NCBI GenBank assembly: GCA_045643885.1
Contig: JAZRFY010000003.1
Location: 1-64,000 of the forward strand
DNA length: 64,000 nucleotides
Source: RGIG4608 sp045643885
Lineage (GTDB): Bacteria; Bacillota; Clostridia; Oscillospirales; CAG-272
Reading direction: 5' to 3'
Below the pieces are notes generated by a model, which worked only from the letters and a program-made list of their open reading frames with translations, did not search any database and was not told the DNA's origin. The position numbers and the translations under genes were made by a program. Position 1 is the stretch's first letter. The number at the start of each line of letters is the position of its first letter. Below are positions 8,662 to 16,403 of this stretch, in pieces.

Positions 8662-9072
8662 TTAAAGATCGGGATTTTCATATTCTTCAAAGATATTTGG
8701 TGGAGTGTAGAAGGGATTTTCTCCGTCAAACTCGGCAATTGGTATAAGCTTTGCATTCTGGACAGCCGTTATCCCATCAAATATTGGCACACCAAAGTAG
8801 TGCTGGGGATAATATCCCTCCTTGTATACGTCTATATTGTAGGTCGAATAAGGCTTTGCCCTTGTTGAAGGAGCGCTTGAAAGGTCTTTGCTTGGGGATT
8901 TTAATGCAATCTTTTTAGTTAGTCCGTTTCTGTCGGTGGTCAGGGAAAACAGTACGTCCATGCTTTCTTGTTCTATTCCTTGCACGATAACGCTCACGTC
9001 CTCAAGCGGAATCGCACCGCCTGCCGTGGATACCTTTACGATAAGATATCCGTTTGAGGTGGTATCATTCAT
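8662..9072 (-). CDS. Small carboxypeptidase-regulatory-like (beta-sandwich) protein
   Basis: The 136-aa protein resembles prealbumin/carboxypeptidase regulatory-like domains. The first strand is GYLIVKVSTAGGAIPLEDVSV, then a TTDRNGLTKKI turn (the usual T-D-x-N/D-G-x pattern), then YNIDVYKEGYYPQHYFGVPIF. The C-terminus (ENPFYTPPNIFEEYENPDL) is a proline- and acid-rich tail. There is no signal peptide. It is the first gene of the peptidoglycan-binding cluster and has its own GGAGG site. Such domains usually help binding or assembly; here it could be a structural partner of the SpoIID-like protein. The function is inferred from context only. Confidence 0.65.
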   Translation of the reverse strand: MNDTTSNGYLIVKVSTAGGAIPLEDVSVIVQGIEQESMDVLFSLTTDRNGLTKKIALKSPSKDLSSAPSTRAKPYSTYNIDVYKEGYYPQHYFGVPIFDGITAVQNAKLIPIAEFDGENPFYTPPNIFEEYENPDL

Positions 9073-9155
9073 AAAAAACCTCCATATATTTGATTGCTTA
9101 GTTTTCAGTATATGAAAATATATTTGAAAAGTTTAAACAAAATCGAAAAAATCAC

Positions 9156-9184
9156 TTGCAAAATAGAGATAAAACTGTTATAAT
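9156..9184 (+). promoter_or_regulatory. SigA promoter of the SRP RNA (and possibly dnaX)
   Basis: TTGCAA (9156-9161), exactly 17 nt, TATAAT (9179-9184). The predicted start is near 9191, a few nucleotides before the terminal helix of the SRP RNA. Confidence 0.85.
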
Positions 9185-9198
9185 AGATAAGTAATGTT

Positions 9199-9502
9199 AA
9201 AAGCCGTGAATTAAGGCCATACCAGCCGGGGAATTAGCGGAGCCCTGTACCTGAAATCCGCTACAGCAGGGGTTCATTCCTTTTTTGAGGGCTGAGCTTT
9301 TATGGTCTGTGTCGTATTCTGCTGTGTTGATGGGTGGGTCTTGCGCAATCGGAAATTGTGAAATGTGTCAGGTGGGGAACCAAGCAGCACTAAGCAGTCT
9401 CTCCGGTGTGCCGCGAGGGTGCCTGCCTTGAGTAGCAGATACGTATGTCGCATAGGGGCGATGTTCGATCTTAAGGTGTATGGTCTTAATTTGCGGCTTT
9501 TA
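9199..9502 (+). ncRNA. ffs: Bacterial large signal recognition particle RNA (4.5S/scRNA)
   Basis: The RNA scaffold of the signal recognition particle. The Alu domain carries GTACCTGAAATCCGCTA near 9249-9265, matching the B. subtilis scRNA consensus. The S domain carries GTCAGGTGGGGAACCAAGCAGC near 9367-9388, the Ffh-binding helix 8 with a GGAA-type tetraloop. GTGCCGCGAGGGTGCCTG follows near 9408. The 5' end (AAGCCGTGAATTAAGGCCATAC) pairs with the 3' end (GTATGGTCTTAATTTGCGGCTT), which fixes the limits to within a few nucleotides. Placement immediately upstream of dnaX matches Bacillus synteny. No separate strong terminator is visible, so some transcripts may read into dnaX. Confidence 0.93.
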
Positions 9503-9525
9503 TTTAATTTTTAAGGAGGTATTAT

Positions 9526-11151
9526 ATGCATCAGGCTTTATATAGAAAATGGCGTCCCAAGAGCTTTTCAGAGGTGTGCGGACAGGATCATATTACCTCT
9601 ATTTTGCGTCAGGAGGCAACTGAGGGTAAGTTTAATCACGCTTATCTCTTCTGTGGCTCACGCGGTACCGGTAAGACCACTTGTGCAAAGATTCTTTCCA
9701 AGGTGGTAAACTGTGAAAACGTTATCGACGGAAATCCTTGTGGAGTTTGCCCCTCATGTCAGGCTATTGAAAACGGTTCAACAACTGACGTGCTTGAAAT
9801 GGACGCAGCGTCCAACAACGGTGTTGACAACATTCGTGACATTCGTGACGAGGTGGTTTATTCACCATCATTCTTGAAATACAGAGTCTACATTGTAGAC
9901 GAGGTTCACATGCTCTCAAACAGTGCATTCAATGCACTTCTTAAAACTCTTGAAGAGCCTCCCTCACATGCGATATTCATACTTGCTACAACAGAGCTTC
10001 ATAAGCTTCCTGCAACAATCGTTTCAAGATGTCAAAGATTCGAGTTCAGACGAATCGCAACCGACGTTCTCACCTCTCGCATCAAGTACATTGCCGAGCA
10101 GGAGGGAATAAGCATCGATGACGATGCAGCGCGTCTTATTGCCCGTTATTCTCAGGGGGGTATGCGTGACAGCATCAGCTTGCTTGAGCTTTGTGCATCG
10201 GGTGGAGAAAGAATTGATACCTCCGTTGTAAACGAGACCATAGGCAGTGCAGGCAGAGAGCTTATGATGAGCGTTGCCAATGCAGTTGCCGAAAGAAATT
10301 TTGAATATTTATTTAAGCAGATAGATGCTGTAATCACCTCCTCTAAGGATATTACAGTATTTTGGCAGGATCTTATATCACTTTATCGCGATCTTTTGGT
10401 TGTAAAAACCGTAAAGGATAGCGCAAGATATCTCGATCTTACTGATTTCGAGGCTAAAAAGCTTGCTGCTTTGGCAGAAAAATTCACCAGAGAGATGCTC
10501 ATCTATCATTGCAAAATGCTTGAAGAGGCACTCATTTCCATGAATGCAAGCGGTGCAGTAAAGAGAATCATTGCCGAGCTTTGCTTTGTTAAAATGTGCG
10601 ATGACAGTCTTAGTACTTCAACTGAAGCATTGCTTTTAAGAATATCAAAGCTTGAAGCAGTTATTGCTTCAGGTGATATAGCAATTTCCAAGCCTAAGAT
10701 GGAAGAAAAAGCATCTCAAAAGAGCGAAAAGGAAGCTCCTGAGGCAGTGGCTTCAAAGCCGGAGGCAGCTCAGCTCGTTGCTAAAAAGGAAATTACAAAG
10801 CCCGAAATCAAGAGCACAGGCGCTCTTGCATCATCTGCAAAAAAGCCACTCAAGGCTTGGGCAGAGGCAGTGCAAAGTATTGAAAGTCTTGACGCCGGTG
10901 CTTATGCATTCTTGAAAAAGACGAGAGCTTATCTTGGGGATGATCAAAGAGTTCACGTTCTCTATGACGGATTCGGTCTTTTCGCGATAGATAAGACTGA
11001 AATCAAGGTTGCTCTTGCGTCATGTCTTTCAAAGCATCTTGATAAGAGCTTGCGCGAAAGCGACGTCATTTATGAGCAGGATAATGGCAAGGTTAAAATT
11101 GAAGACGATAATTCGGACCTTGACGCATTTGATGATTTTATGAATAATTGA
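9526..11151 (+). CDS. dnaX: DNA polymerase III subunit gamma/tau (DnaX)
   Basis: The 541-aa clamp-loader ATPase loads the sliding clamp and links polymerases at the fork. The Walker A motif is GSRGTGKTT (about 44-52). The four-cysteine zinc site (CENVIDGNPCGVCPSC) follows, then Walker B VDEVHML and sensor SRCQRFEF. A lid and helical collar run to about residue 370. A low-complexity Ala/Lys/Glu linker follows (about 385-440), then a C-terminal tau-like domain (about 442-541). TTAAGGAGG precedes the ATG. It starts the dnaX-ybaB-recR operon. A candidate -1 frameshift signal at 10839-10891 would give a 452-aa short form. Confidence 0.97.
   Translation: MHQALYRKWRPKSFSEVCGQDHITSILRQEATEGKFNHAYLFCGSRGTGKTTCAKILSKVVNCENVIDGNPCGVCPSCQAIENGSTTDVLEMDAASNNGVDNIRDIRDEVVYSPSFLKYRVYIVDEVHMLSNSAFNALLKTLEEPPSHAIFILATTELHKLPATIVSRCQRFEFRRIATDVLTSRIKYIAEQEGISIDDDAARLIARYSQGGMRDSISLLELCASGGERIDTSVVNETIGSAGRELMMSVANAVAERNFEYLFKQIDAVITSSKDITVFWQDLISLYRDLLVVKTVKDSARYLDLTDFEAKKLAALAEKFTREMLIYHCKMLEEALISMNASGAVKRIIAELCFVKMCDDSLSTSTEALLLRISKLEAVIASGDIAISKPKMEEKASQKSEKEAPEAVASKPEAAQLVAKKEITKPEIKSTGALASSAKKPLKAWAEAVQSIESLDAGAYAFLKKTRAYLGDDQRVHVLYDGFGLFAIDKTEIKVALASCLSKHLDKSLRESDVIYEQDNGKVKIEDDNSDLDAFDDFMNN
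10839..10891 (+). promoter_or_regulatory. Candidate programmed -1 frameshift signal in dnaX
   Basis: The heptamer A AAA AAG (10839-10845) is in the correct reading phase: codons 439-440 are AAA AAG, preceded by GCA. Five nucleotides downstream, CAAGGCTT (10851-10858) can pair completely, with one G-U, with AAGTCTTG (10884-10891). Slipping to -1 meets TGA at 10881-10883 after 12 codons, giving a 452-aa protein without most of the tau C-terminal domain. The same heptamer produces gamma in E. coli dnaX. Lys-Lys codons are common here, so chance is possible. Confidence 0.45.
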
Positions 11152-11166
11152 AAGGAAATATAAAAA

Positions 11167-11514
11167 ATGAAAGCAAGAATTCCAAATAATATGGGCGGAG
11201 GCGCAGGTAACCTTAACGCAATGATTAAGCAGGCACAAAAGATGCAGGAGGATATGCAGGCAAAGCAGGCAGAGCTTGACGAGAGAGAATACGATATCTC
11301 TGCAGGTGGTGGAGTTGTTGGTGTAAAGATCAACGGCAAGCGCGAAATCCTTGCAATCGATATTAAGCCCGAGATCGTTGATCCTGATGATATTGAAACA
11401 CTTTCTGACATTCTTGTTGCCGCTATCAACGAGGCAATCAAGAGAGTTAACGATACAAATGAAAAGGAAATGGGCGCCATCACAGGTCAGATGAACATGC
11501 CCGGTATGTTCTGA
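11167..11514 (+). CDS. ybaB: YbaB/EbfC family nucleoid-associated protein
   Basis: The 115-aa protein matches the YbaB family. It has a coiled, Gln/Met/Lys-rich helix (AMIKQAQKMQEDMQAKQAELD), a beta region containing GVVGVKINGKREILAIDI, and a C-terminal helix SDILVAAINEAIKRVND. The Gly/Asn-rich N-terminus and Met-rich C-terminus (GQMNMPGMF) are typical. It binds DNA as a dimer. It lies between dnaX and recR, its conserved position in most bacteria, 15 nt after dnaX with a GAAAGGA site and 1 nt before recR. Confidence 0.95.
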   Translation: MKARIPNNMGGGAGNLNAMIKQAQKMQEDMQAKQAELDEREYDISAGGGVVGVKINGKREILAIDIKPEIVDPDDIETLSDILVAAINEAIKRVNDTNEKEMGAITGQMNMPGMF

Positions 11515-11515
11515 T

Positions 11516-12115
11516 ATGGCTGAGCATATCGAAGCATTGCAAAAACTTGCAGAGCAGTTTGCACGCTTGCCCGGTATAGGAAGAAAGAGTGCAACAAGAC
11601 TTGCTTTTTCCATCCTCGAGCTTAGTGATGAGGAGGCAAGATGCTTTGCTGAAACAATTATTGATGCTAAAGAGAAGATACATCTTTGTCCCAAGTGCCA
11701 AAGCCTTACAGACAAGGAGCTTTGCTCGGTTTGTAACGACCTTAGCCGTGATCAAAGCACGATAATGGTGCTTGAAGACACCAAGGCAGTGCTTTCAATG
11801 GAGAAGGTAAGGGAATACAGAGGACTTTATCACGTGCTTCACGGAGTTATTTCTCCTATGAACGGAGTTACACCCGACAAGCTTAAGATAAAGGAGCTTC
11901 TTGCCCGAATCGCCGAGGGTGAGGTAAACGAGATAATCATCGCAACCAATCCAACGGTAGAGGGTGAAGCTACTGCTATGTATCTTTCAAGACTCCTTAA
12001 GCCCTTTGAAATCAAGATAACAAGACTTGCATACGGTATCCCTGTTGGAAGTGATCTTGAATATGCAGATGAGGTAACACTTTACCGTGCTATTGAGGGT
12101 AGACGCGACATCTGA
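11516..12115 (+). CDS. recR: Recombination mediator RecR
   Basis: The 199-aa protein acts with RecF/RecO to load RecA at gaps. It has the N-terminal helix-hairpin-helix (FARLPGIGRKSATRLAF), the C4 zinc finger CPKCQSLTDKELCSVC (about 58-73), a TOPRIM domain from IMVLEDTKAV through LHGVISPMNG to ATNPTVEGEATAMYL, and a C-terminal Walker-B-like region. Length and domain order are normal. The ATG lies 1 nt after the ybaB stop, so translation is probably coupled. It is the last gene of the dnaX-ybaB-recR operon and is followed by a strong hairpin terminator. Confidence 0.97.
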   Translation: MAEHIEALQKLAEQFARLPGIGRKSATRLAFSILELSDEEARCFAETIIDAKEKIHLCPKCQSLTDKELCSVCNDLSRDQSTIMVLEDTKAVLSMEKVREYRGLYHVLHGVISPMNGVTPDKLKIKELLARIAEGEVNEIIIATNPTVEGEATAMYLSRLLKPFEIKITRLAYGIPVGSDLEYADEVTLYRAIEGRRDI

Positions 12116-12135
12116 TAATACAAACAATAAAAAAT

Positions 12136-12168
12136 ATCCCCCAACGAGCTTCGTTGGGGGATTTCTTT
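12136..12168. terminator. Bidirectional terminator between recR and the sensor kinase
   Basis: ATCCCCCAACGA and TCGTTGGGGGAT form a long perfect stem (12136-12162) with a two-nucleotide loop. A T-rich run follows on the plus strand and an A-rich run precedes it, so it can stop both convergent units. Confidence 0.87.
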
Positions 12169-13219
12169 ATGCTTTTTTATTAAGTATTACGGTAAACGTG
12201 CAGCCCTTATCGGGATTATTTTCGACGGATATTTCTCCATTCTCATAATCGATTATCTTTTTTGCAAGGGCAAGTCCTAAGCCGTGTCCTTCTTGCTTGT
12301 GAGAGGAGTCACCTTGATAAAATTTATTGAATACGTGCTTTTTAGCCTCGTCGTCTATTCCAATTCCGTTATCGGATATGGTAAAGACGATGAAATCCTC
12401 TTCATTTCTGAGGCGTATCGTTATTTCATCACCCTCATTTGAAAATTTAATGGCATTGCTTATAAGATTGCTCCAAACATGATGGAGGAGTGGCTCACTT
12501 CCTGTATATCTGACCTCGTCAAGCTCAACGTCGAATTCAAGGCTTTTGCTTTCCCATTCGGTTTCAAGTGAAAGAATGGATATTCTTATCTGTTCTGCAA
12601 GGTCGAATTCGGTAACGGGGGTAACGATTGCTTCGTTTTCGAGCTTTGCTAAGAGCAGTACGCTTCCTGTAAGTGAGGAGAGTCTTTTTGTATTGAAAAT
12701 TATTTTTTCAACGTATTCTCTTTGCTCGGGCGTAAGGTTGTCGTCATTTTGCAAGAGAGTGGAATACCCCTCGATTGCATTTAGCGGAGTTTTGAATTCG
12801 TGAGATACGTTGGACACAAAATCACTTTGTACAATCTCGGTAGATTCAAGCTCCTTTGCCATCACGTTAAAGCCCTTGAAGATGTTTTTGATTTCTTTTA
12901 TATTGGTAGTTATTTTGAGTCTTACCGAGAAGTCACCTTCAGTTATCTTTTTTATTGCTTTGCCAAGTCTGTCAATGGGATCTAAAAACCATCTTGTGAG
13001 GGCACTTGTTGCAAAAATTCCAACAAACAGCGCGGTGATAAGTATCTCCACAAAGGGAGGTGCTTGCCAAAAGTTGTCGACAAACTCCATGCAGAGAATC
13101 TCAAGGATTATTCCGAGGAAAAGGCTTATTACAATTTCAAAGGTGACAAGTACTATAAGCCTGAATTTAAGAGTTAACTTTCCATTGATTGATTTCGGTT
13201 TCTTTTTTTTGCAAATCAT
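12167..13219 (-). CDS. Sensor histidine kinase, intramembrane-sensing type
   Basis: The 350-aa membrane kinase has two transmembrane segments (about 20-42 and 56-74) joined by only about 13 residues. A HAMP linker (about 75-128) follows, then the HisKA domain with phospho-accepting His140 in SNVSHEFKTPLNAIEG, and an HATPase domain with N box (HHVWSNLISNAIKFS), G1 (DNGIGID) and G2 (GHGLGLALAKK). The near-absent external loop is the hallmark of intramembrane-sensing kinases, which often react to cell-envelope stress. Its ATG overlaps the TGA of the response regulator gene (ATGA), so the pair is translationally coupled. The stimulus is unknown. Confidence 0.92.
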   Translation of the reverse strand: MICKKKKPKSINGKLTLKFRLIVLVTFEIVISLFLGIILEILCMEFVDNFWQAPPFVEILITALFVGIFATSALTRWFLDPIDRLGKAIKKITEGDFSVRLKITTNIKEIKNIFKGFNVMAKELESTEIVQSDFVSNVSHEFKTPLNAIEGYSTLLQNDDNLTPEQREYVEKIIFNTKRLSSLTGSVLLLAKLENEAIVTPVTEFDLAEQIRISILSLETEWESKSLEFDVELDEVRYTGSEPLLHHVWSNLISNAIKFSNEGDEITIRLRNEEDFIVFTISDNGIGIDDEAKKHVFNKFYQGDSSHKQEGHGLGLALAKKIIDYENGEISVENNPDKGCTFTVILNKKA

Positions 13220-13887
13220 AGCTTAACCACCTTATATCCGACACCACGCATAGTTACTATCTTGAAATCAGTTGAGTTTTTGAATTTATCTCTCAATCTG
13301 GCAATATGTACGTCAACTGTGTGGGTGTCACTTTCATTGTCATAGCCCCAAATTTCGTCCATAAGCTGATGGCGTGTAAATATTTTGCCTGGGTACGATG
13401 CCATCTTATAAAGGAGCATAAACTCCTTTTGGGGAAGGATAAAGCTCTCGTGTTCGGTATAAACGCTAAACGAATCAAGCTCCATGATGGTTTTTCCGAA
13501 AATGAGCTTTCTGTCGTTTATCATCTGGGCGCGACGAAGCAAGGCGCCAACTCTTAAAACCATCTCGTTTATGTTGATGGGCTTTACCATATAGTCGTCC
13601 GTTCCGGATATAAAGCCCTCTCTCATATCGTCAAAGGCATCCCTGGCGGTTATCATCATAACGGGTGTTTGATGTCCTGCGCTTCTTAAAAGACGAACCA
13701 ATTCATATCCGTTGATAACGGGCATCATTATATCTGAAATAATGATGTCGAAATAGTCGTTTTCCAAGGCGTCAAGCGCCTCTTGGCCGTTTGAAACTCC
13801 TTTTGTGTAATATCCGCTTTTTGTTAGTGTGTGTGAGAATAATTGACGAAGCTCAACGTCATCTTCTGCAATCAAAATTTTAAACAT
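13216..13887 (-). CDS. OmpR/PhoB-family response regulator
   Basis: The 223-aa regulator has a receiver domain (about 1-118) with acidic pocket E8/D9/D10, phospho-acceptor Asp52 in SDIMMP, and the conserved Thr and Lys (MMITARD, MVKPI). The C-terminal winged-helix DNA-binding domain (about 128-221) has the typical ending HTVDVHIARLRDKF...VTMRGVGYKV. It is paired by a 4-nt overlap with the downstream histidine kinase. A GGAG site precedes the ATG. Targets are unknown; the adjacent membrane protein gene (13965-14591) on the same strand is a candidate. Confidence 0.95.
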   Translation of the reverse strand: MFKILIAEDDVELRQLFSHTLTKSGYYTKGVSNGQEALDALENDYFDIIISDIMMPVINGYELVRLLRSAGHQTPVMMITARDAFDDMREGFISGTDDYMVKPININEMVLRVGALLRRAQMINDRKLIFGKTIMELDSFSVYTEHESFILPQKEFMLLYKMASYPGKIFTRHQLMDEIWGYDNESDTHTVDVHIARLRDKFKNSTDFKIVTMRGVGYKVVKL

Positions 13888-13964
13888 AGCTGCTCCAATC
13901 TTAAATAGTATTGCCTGAGGCTAACATATTTGGAAACTAAAAATGCTATAAATTCAGAGTCAGA

Positions 13965-14591
13965 TTAATTAGTGTGCTTGAGGATTAGATTTGAAAGGTC
14001 CTTTACCTCAACTCTCCATAATTTAAGAGTGGAGTGAGTCTTCAGCATATAAAGGGCACTGTTTATCATATCGAGGCTCAATAGTATGAGCAGAGTGACC
14101 GATAAAAATCCCAATAATGCAGTATCGATTCTTGAAAAGAATGAGAGGAGAGGAGTGAAAAGATATTTCATGAAAAAGGTTATAAGTGTTGCAAAGCCAA
14201 GGCTTGTCGGAACGGAGGTGTATTTTGTGATATGGAGTGGAATTTTACTGTAATTCCACCAGGTTATATCACATATCCATTCCGTTGCATAACCGAGTGC
14301 GATCTCGCCAATGCTAACACCTATAAAGGCTATAATGAAGCAATATAGGGTTGAACCCCATCTGGTCGCAAAGGTCACCTCACGATTCAAAAATTCGGGC
14401 TTGTCAGGAGTGCCAAAAAGCAGGTAATAGGCAAGAATGGCAAGTCCGTATCCAAGAAGTGAGGGGAAGATCATGTTTCGGTTGTCGATAAATCCATGAT
14501 TTATTGCGATGAATATATTTTCAACGCAAAATCCTAAAAATGATACCGTAATAACGATCATAATAAGCGAATAAGCTTTTGTTTTTGCCAT
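13965..14591 (-). CDS. Polytopic membrane protein, putative ABC_trans_CmpB-type (PF06541-like)
   Basis: The 208-aa protein has about five hydrophobic segments (near 8-30, 42-62, 80-105, 133-152, 160-182). The stretch EWICDITWWNYSKIPLHI recalls the conserved W-NY region of the putative ABC-transporter permease family PF06541. No transport partner gene is adjacent. It lies 77 nt upstream of the response regulator on the same strand and has an AAGGAGG site. It might be a sensor accessory or an envelope protein regulated with the two-component system. The family assignment is tentative. Confidence 0.55.
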   Translation of the reverse strand: MAKTKAYSLIMIVITVSFLGFCVENIFIAINHGFIDNRNMIFPSLLGYGLAILAYYLLFGTPDKPEFLNREVTFATRWGSTLYCFIIAFIGVSIGEIALGYATEWICDITWWNYSKIPLHITKYTSVPTSLGFATLITFFMKYLFTPLLSFFSRIDTALLGFLSVTLLILLSLDMINSALYMLKTHSTLKLWRVEVKDLSNLILKHTN

Positions 14592-14623
14592 ATTTTCCTC
14601 CTTTTGAAATTTAGTGTGCTTTA

Positions 14624-14657
14624 AGCATACACTATTAGTTTCAACTGTTTGTCAAAT
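14624..14657 (-). promoter_or_regulatory. Possible promoter for the CmpB-like gene
   Basis: On the minus strand, TTGACA (14652-14657) is followed about 20 nt later by TATGCT (14624-14629), or with shorter spacing by TGTATG. The -35 is perfect, but the -10 and spacing are poor. Confidence 0.4.
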
Positions 14658-14713
14658 AAAATTCAACAAACGTTAATATAGAGAAAATTGGCAAAAATCA
14701 TCGATTTTGCGTT

Positions 14714-15229
14714 TTATTTTACTTTGTAGACATTTTTATATAGCAAATCCTTGATTTTTTCAAAGGAATGCTTGTCGATTTTGTCCTTTGAGGTCATAAT
14801 AAACAGTGTAATGGGCATTCGACCTTCACTTATTGACGGTTGAATATAGGGATATGAATTGAAATTCATTCCGCAACGCTCGTAAAATACGATTCTTCTT
14901 TTAGTGAGATCGTCAACGGGTGGCTCTACCTCAAGGCAGACGGTTTTGCTTGTGCTGATAATAATCTCATTCAGAAGACTTGCTCCAAGACCGCAATTTC
15001 TATAATCTTTTGCCGTTGCAAGATGCTCAACAAAGATAAAATCGTCAAAATTCCATATTGCGGCAAAGGAAACTACTTGGTTTTCCTTGCGAATCCCGTA
15101 AATCTGATAACGCTTGTCATTAAAAAGTGCAAGCTGCTCATTTTTGGGACGAAATTCAGTCAAGGGAAAGCTGTCTTCCATTATTTTATATACAAAATCG
15201 AAATCATTTAAAGTTAGCTTGTGTAGCAT
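14714..15229 (-). CDS. GNAT family N-acetyltransferase
   Basis: The 171-aa protein shows the GNAT core. The strand IFVEHLATAKDYRNCGLGASLLNEII (about 64-89) contains the acetyl-CoA pyrophosphate-binding R-x-x-G-x-G/A pattern (RNCGLG). The segment VFYERCGMNF is the late alpha4/beta7 signature. The C-terminal part (about 120-171) is specific to this protein. The substrate is unknown. It stands alone behind a clear promoter (15264-15292), divergent from pdaA. Confidence 0.85.
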   Translation of the reverse strand: MLHKLTLNDFDFVYKIMEDSFPLTEFRPKNEQLALFNDKRYQIYGIRKENQVVSFAAIWNFDDFIFVEHLATAKDYRNCGLGASLLNEIIISTSKTVCLEVEPPVDDLTKRRIVFYERCGMNFNSYPYIQPSISEGRMPITLFIMTSKDKIDKHSFEKIKDLLYKNVYKVK

Positions 15230-15263
15230 AAAAGTCCTTTTCCTTAAAAGCTATTACGTAATA

Positions 15264-15292
15264 ATTTTAGCATCAATTAAGGTATTTGTCAA
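15264..15292 (-). promoter_or_regulatory. SigA promoter for the GNAT gene at 14714-15229
   Basis: Minus strand: TTGACA (15287-15292), exactly 17 nt, TAAAAT (15264-15269). The predicted start lies about 27 nt before the ATG. The rest of the 122-bp divergent gap shows no convincing vegetative promoter for pdaA, which fits expression by a sporulation sigma factor. Confidence 0.8.
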
Positions 15293-15351
15293 TAATTGCT
15301 GATATAAAAACCCTCGGGGAAGAAATAATAAACAAGGAGGAGGGATGAAAA

Positions 15352-16122
15352 ATGAAAAGAATATTGTCGGAATTTCTATTATTTTCTATGATTTTAGCCT
15401 TGCTTATGCCAAGCATCGTGTGTAGTGCGACAGAAAAGCACTGGTATTGCAAACGAAATAGCGAGCATAAACAACCAACAGTTGATACGGATATTGCATA
15501 TATAGAAAATTTTGGCGGCATTTACGTTGACAAAAGCCACGGTGATGATAGTGCAGAGAAGGTTATATATCTTACCTTTGACGCAGGATATGAGAACGGA
15601 AACGTTGCAAAAATAATGGACGTTTTGAAGAGTGAAGGAGTAAAGGGTTCGTTTTTTATACTTGGGAACCTTATTGATAAAGATCCCGAGCTTGTTTTGA
15701 GAATGGCAAATGAAGGGCATTCGGTATGCAACCACACGCTCACCCACAAGAAGCTTGTTGGAGTGAGTGAGGAGGCATTTAACAAGGAGCTTTTGGCACT
15801 TGAAGGGGCATATAAAAAGCTGACGGGGAAGGAGCTATCCAAGTTTTTTAGACCGCCTGAGGGCACTTTTGACGAAGAAATGCTTAATCGTGCGAGCGCA
15901 CTTGGATATAAGACGGTATTTTGGAGCTTTGCCTATGCCGACTGGGATAACGAAAAGCAGCCTGCAAGAGAGGAGGCTCTTAAAAAGATACTTGATAACG
16001 TGCATAACGGAGAGATAATGCTCTTGCACCCCACAAGCAAGACAAATGCCGAAATCATGACGGAGCTTATACAAGCCCTCAAATCACAAGGCTATCGTTT
16101 TGCAACCTTGGATGAGCTTTGA
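15352..16122 (+). CDS. pdaA: PdaA-type polysaccharide deacetylase (muramic delta-lactam formation)
   Basis: The 256-aa exported enzyme removes the N-acetyl group from MurNAc so that muramic delta-lactam can form in the spore cortex. A signal peptide covers about 1-25. The NodB domain has TFDAGYENGN with Asp78, the metal-binding pair in CNHTLTHKK (His128, His132), RPPEGTF (167-173), and a late LLHP motif with the catalytic His. The TFDAGYE form of motif 1, rather than TFDDG, is typical of the PdaA subgroup. An AAGGAGGAGG run precedes two nearby ATGs; only 15352 is in frame. It is monocistronic with a terminator shared with the convergent small gene. Confidence 0.9.
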   Translation: MKRILSEFLLFSMILALLMPSIVCSATEKHWYCKRNSEHKQPTVDTDIAYIENFGGIYVDKSHGDDSAEKVIYLTFDAGYENGNVAKIMDVLKSEGVKGSFFILGNLIDKDPELVLRMANEGHSVCNHTLTHKKLVGVSEEAFNKELLALEGAYKKLTGKELSKFFRPPEGTFDEEMLNRASALGYKTVFWSFAYADWDNEKQPAREEALKKILDNVHNGEIMLLHPTSKTNAEIMTELIQALKSQGYRFATLDEL

Positions 16123-16139
16123 TGCCATTTAATAATAAA

Positions 16140-16175
16140 AGAAAAGCACCCGAAGGGGTGCTTTATCTTTGTTTG
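16140..16175. terminator. Bidirectional terminator between pdaA and the 60-aa gene
   Basis: AAAGCACCC and GGGTGCTTT form a stem around a GAAG loop (16143-16164). Both sides are T-rich in their own sense (ATCTTTG on plus, TCTTTTA on minus). Confidence 0.8.
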
Positions 16176-16189
16176 GTTTAGTGGCTGGA

Positions 16190-16372
16190 TTATACGTATT
16201 CAACGTATTCAACAGTTGCGTGGTCGTGGCCTGCGTGAGGATCACCTGCAGTTGCTGCGAAAATGTTGATGATGATACCTACTGCGCCACCAAGCATAAG
16301 GATTGCAAGAATAAGTGCGAGGATTCTTGTGGAGTTCTTCTGCTTTGACTGTGTGTTATTCTTTTTGCTCAT
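16190..16372 (-). CDS. Small single-pass membrane protein with a His-containing tail
   Basis: The 60-aa protein has a basic, Gln/Asn-rich N-terminus (1-15), one hydrophobic segment (about 17-40, LALILAILMLGGAVGIIINI), and a short exposed C-terminus GDPHAGHDHATVEYVEYV. Positive-inside topology places the His-containing tail outside. An AGGAG site sits properly before the ATG. It lies 31 nt downstream of the topoisomerase A gene and is probably the last gene of that unit. I do not recognise a named family. The HxGHDH cluster could bind a metal ion, but this is speculation. Confidence 0.7.
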   Translation of the reverse strand: MSKKNNTQSKQKNSTRILALILAILMLGGAVGIIINIFAATAGDPHAGHDHATVEYVEYV

Positions 16373-16403
16373 GGTTTTATCTCCTATGTTAAATTAATTA
16401 TTA

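Noticed and set aside
11029..11715. 228-codon minus-strand frame across ybaB/recR
   Set aside because: It overlaps the dnaX-ybaB-recR operon in antisense, with no ribosome binding site and no domain.
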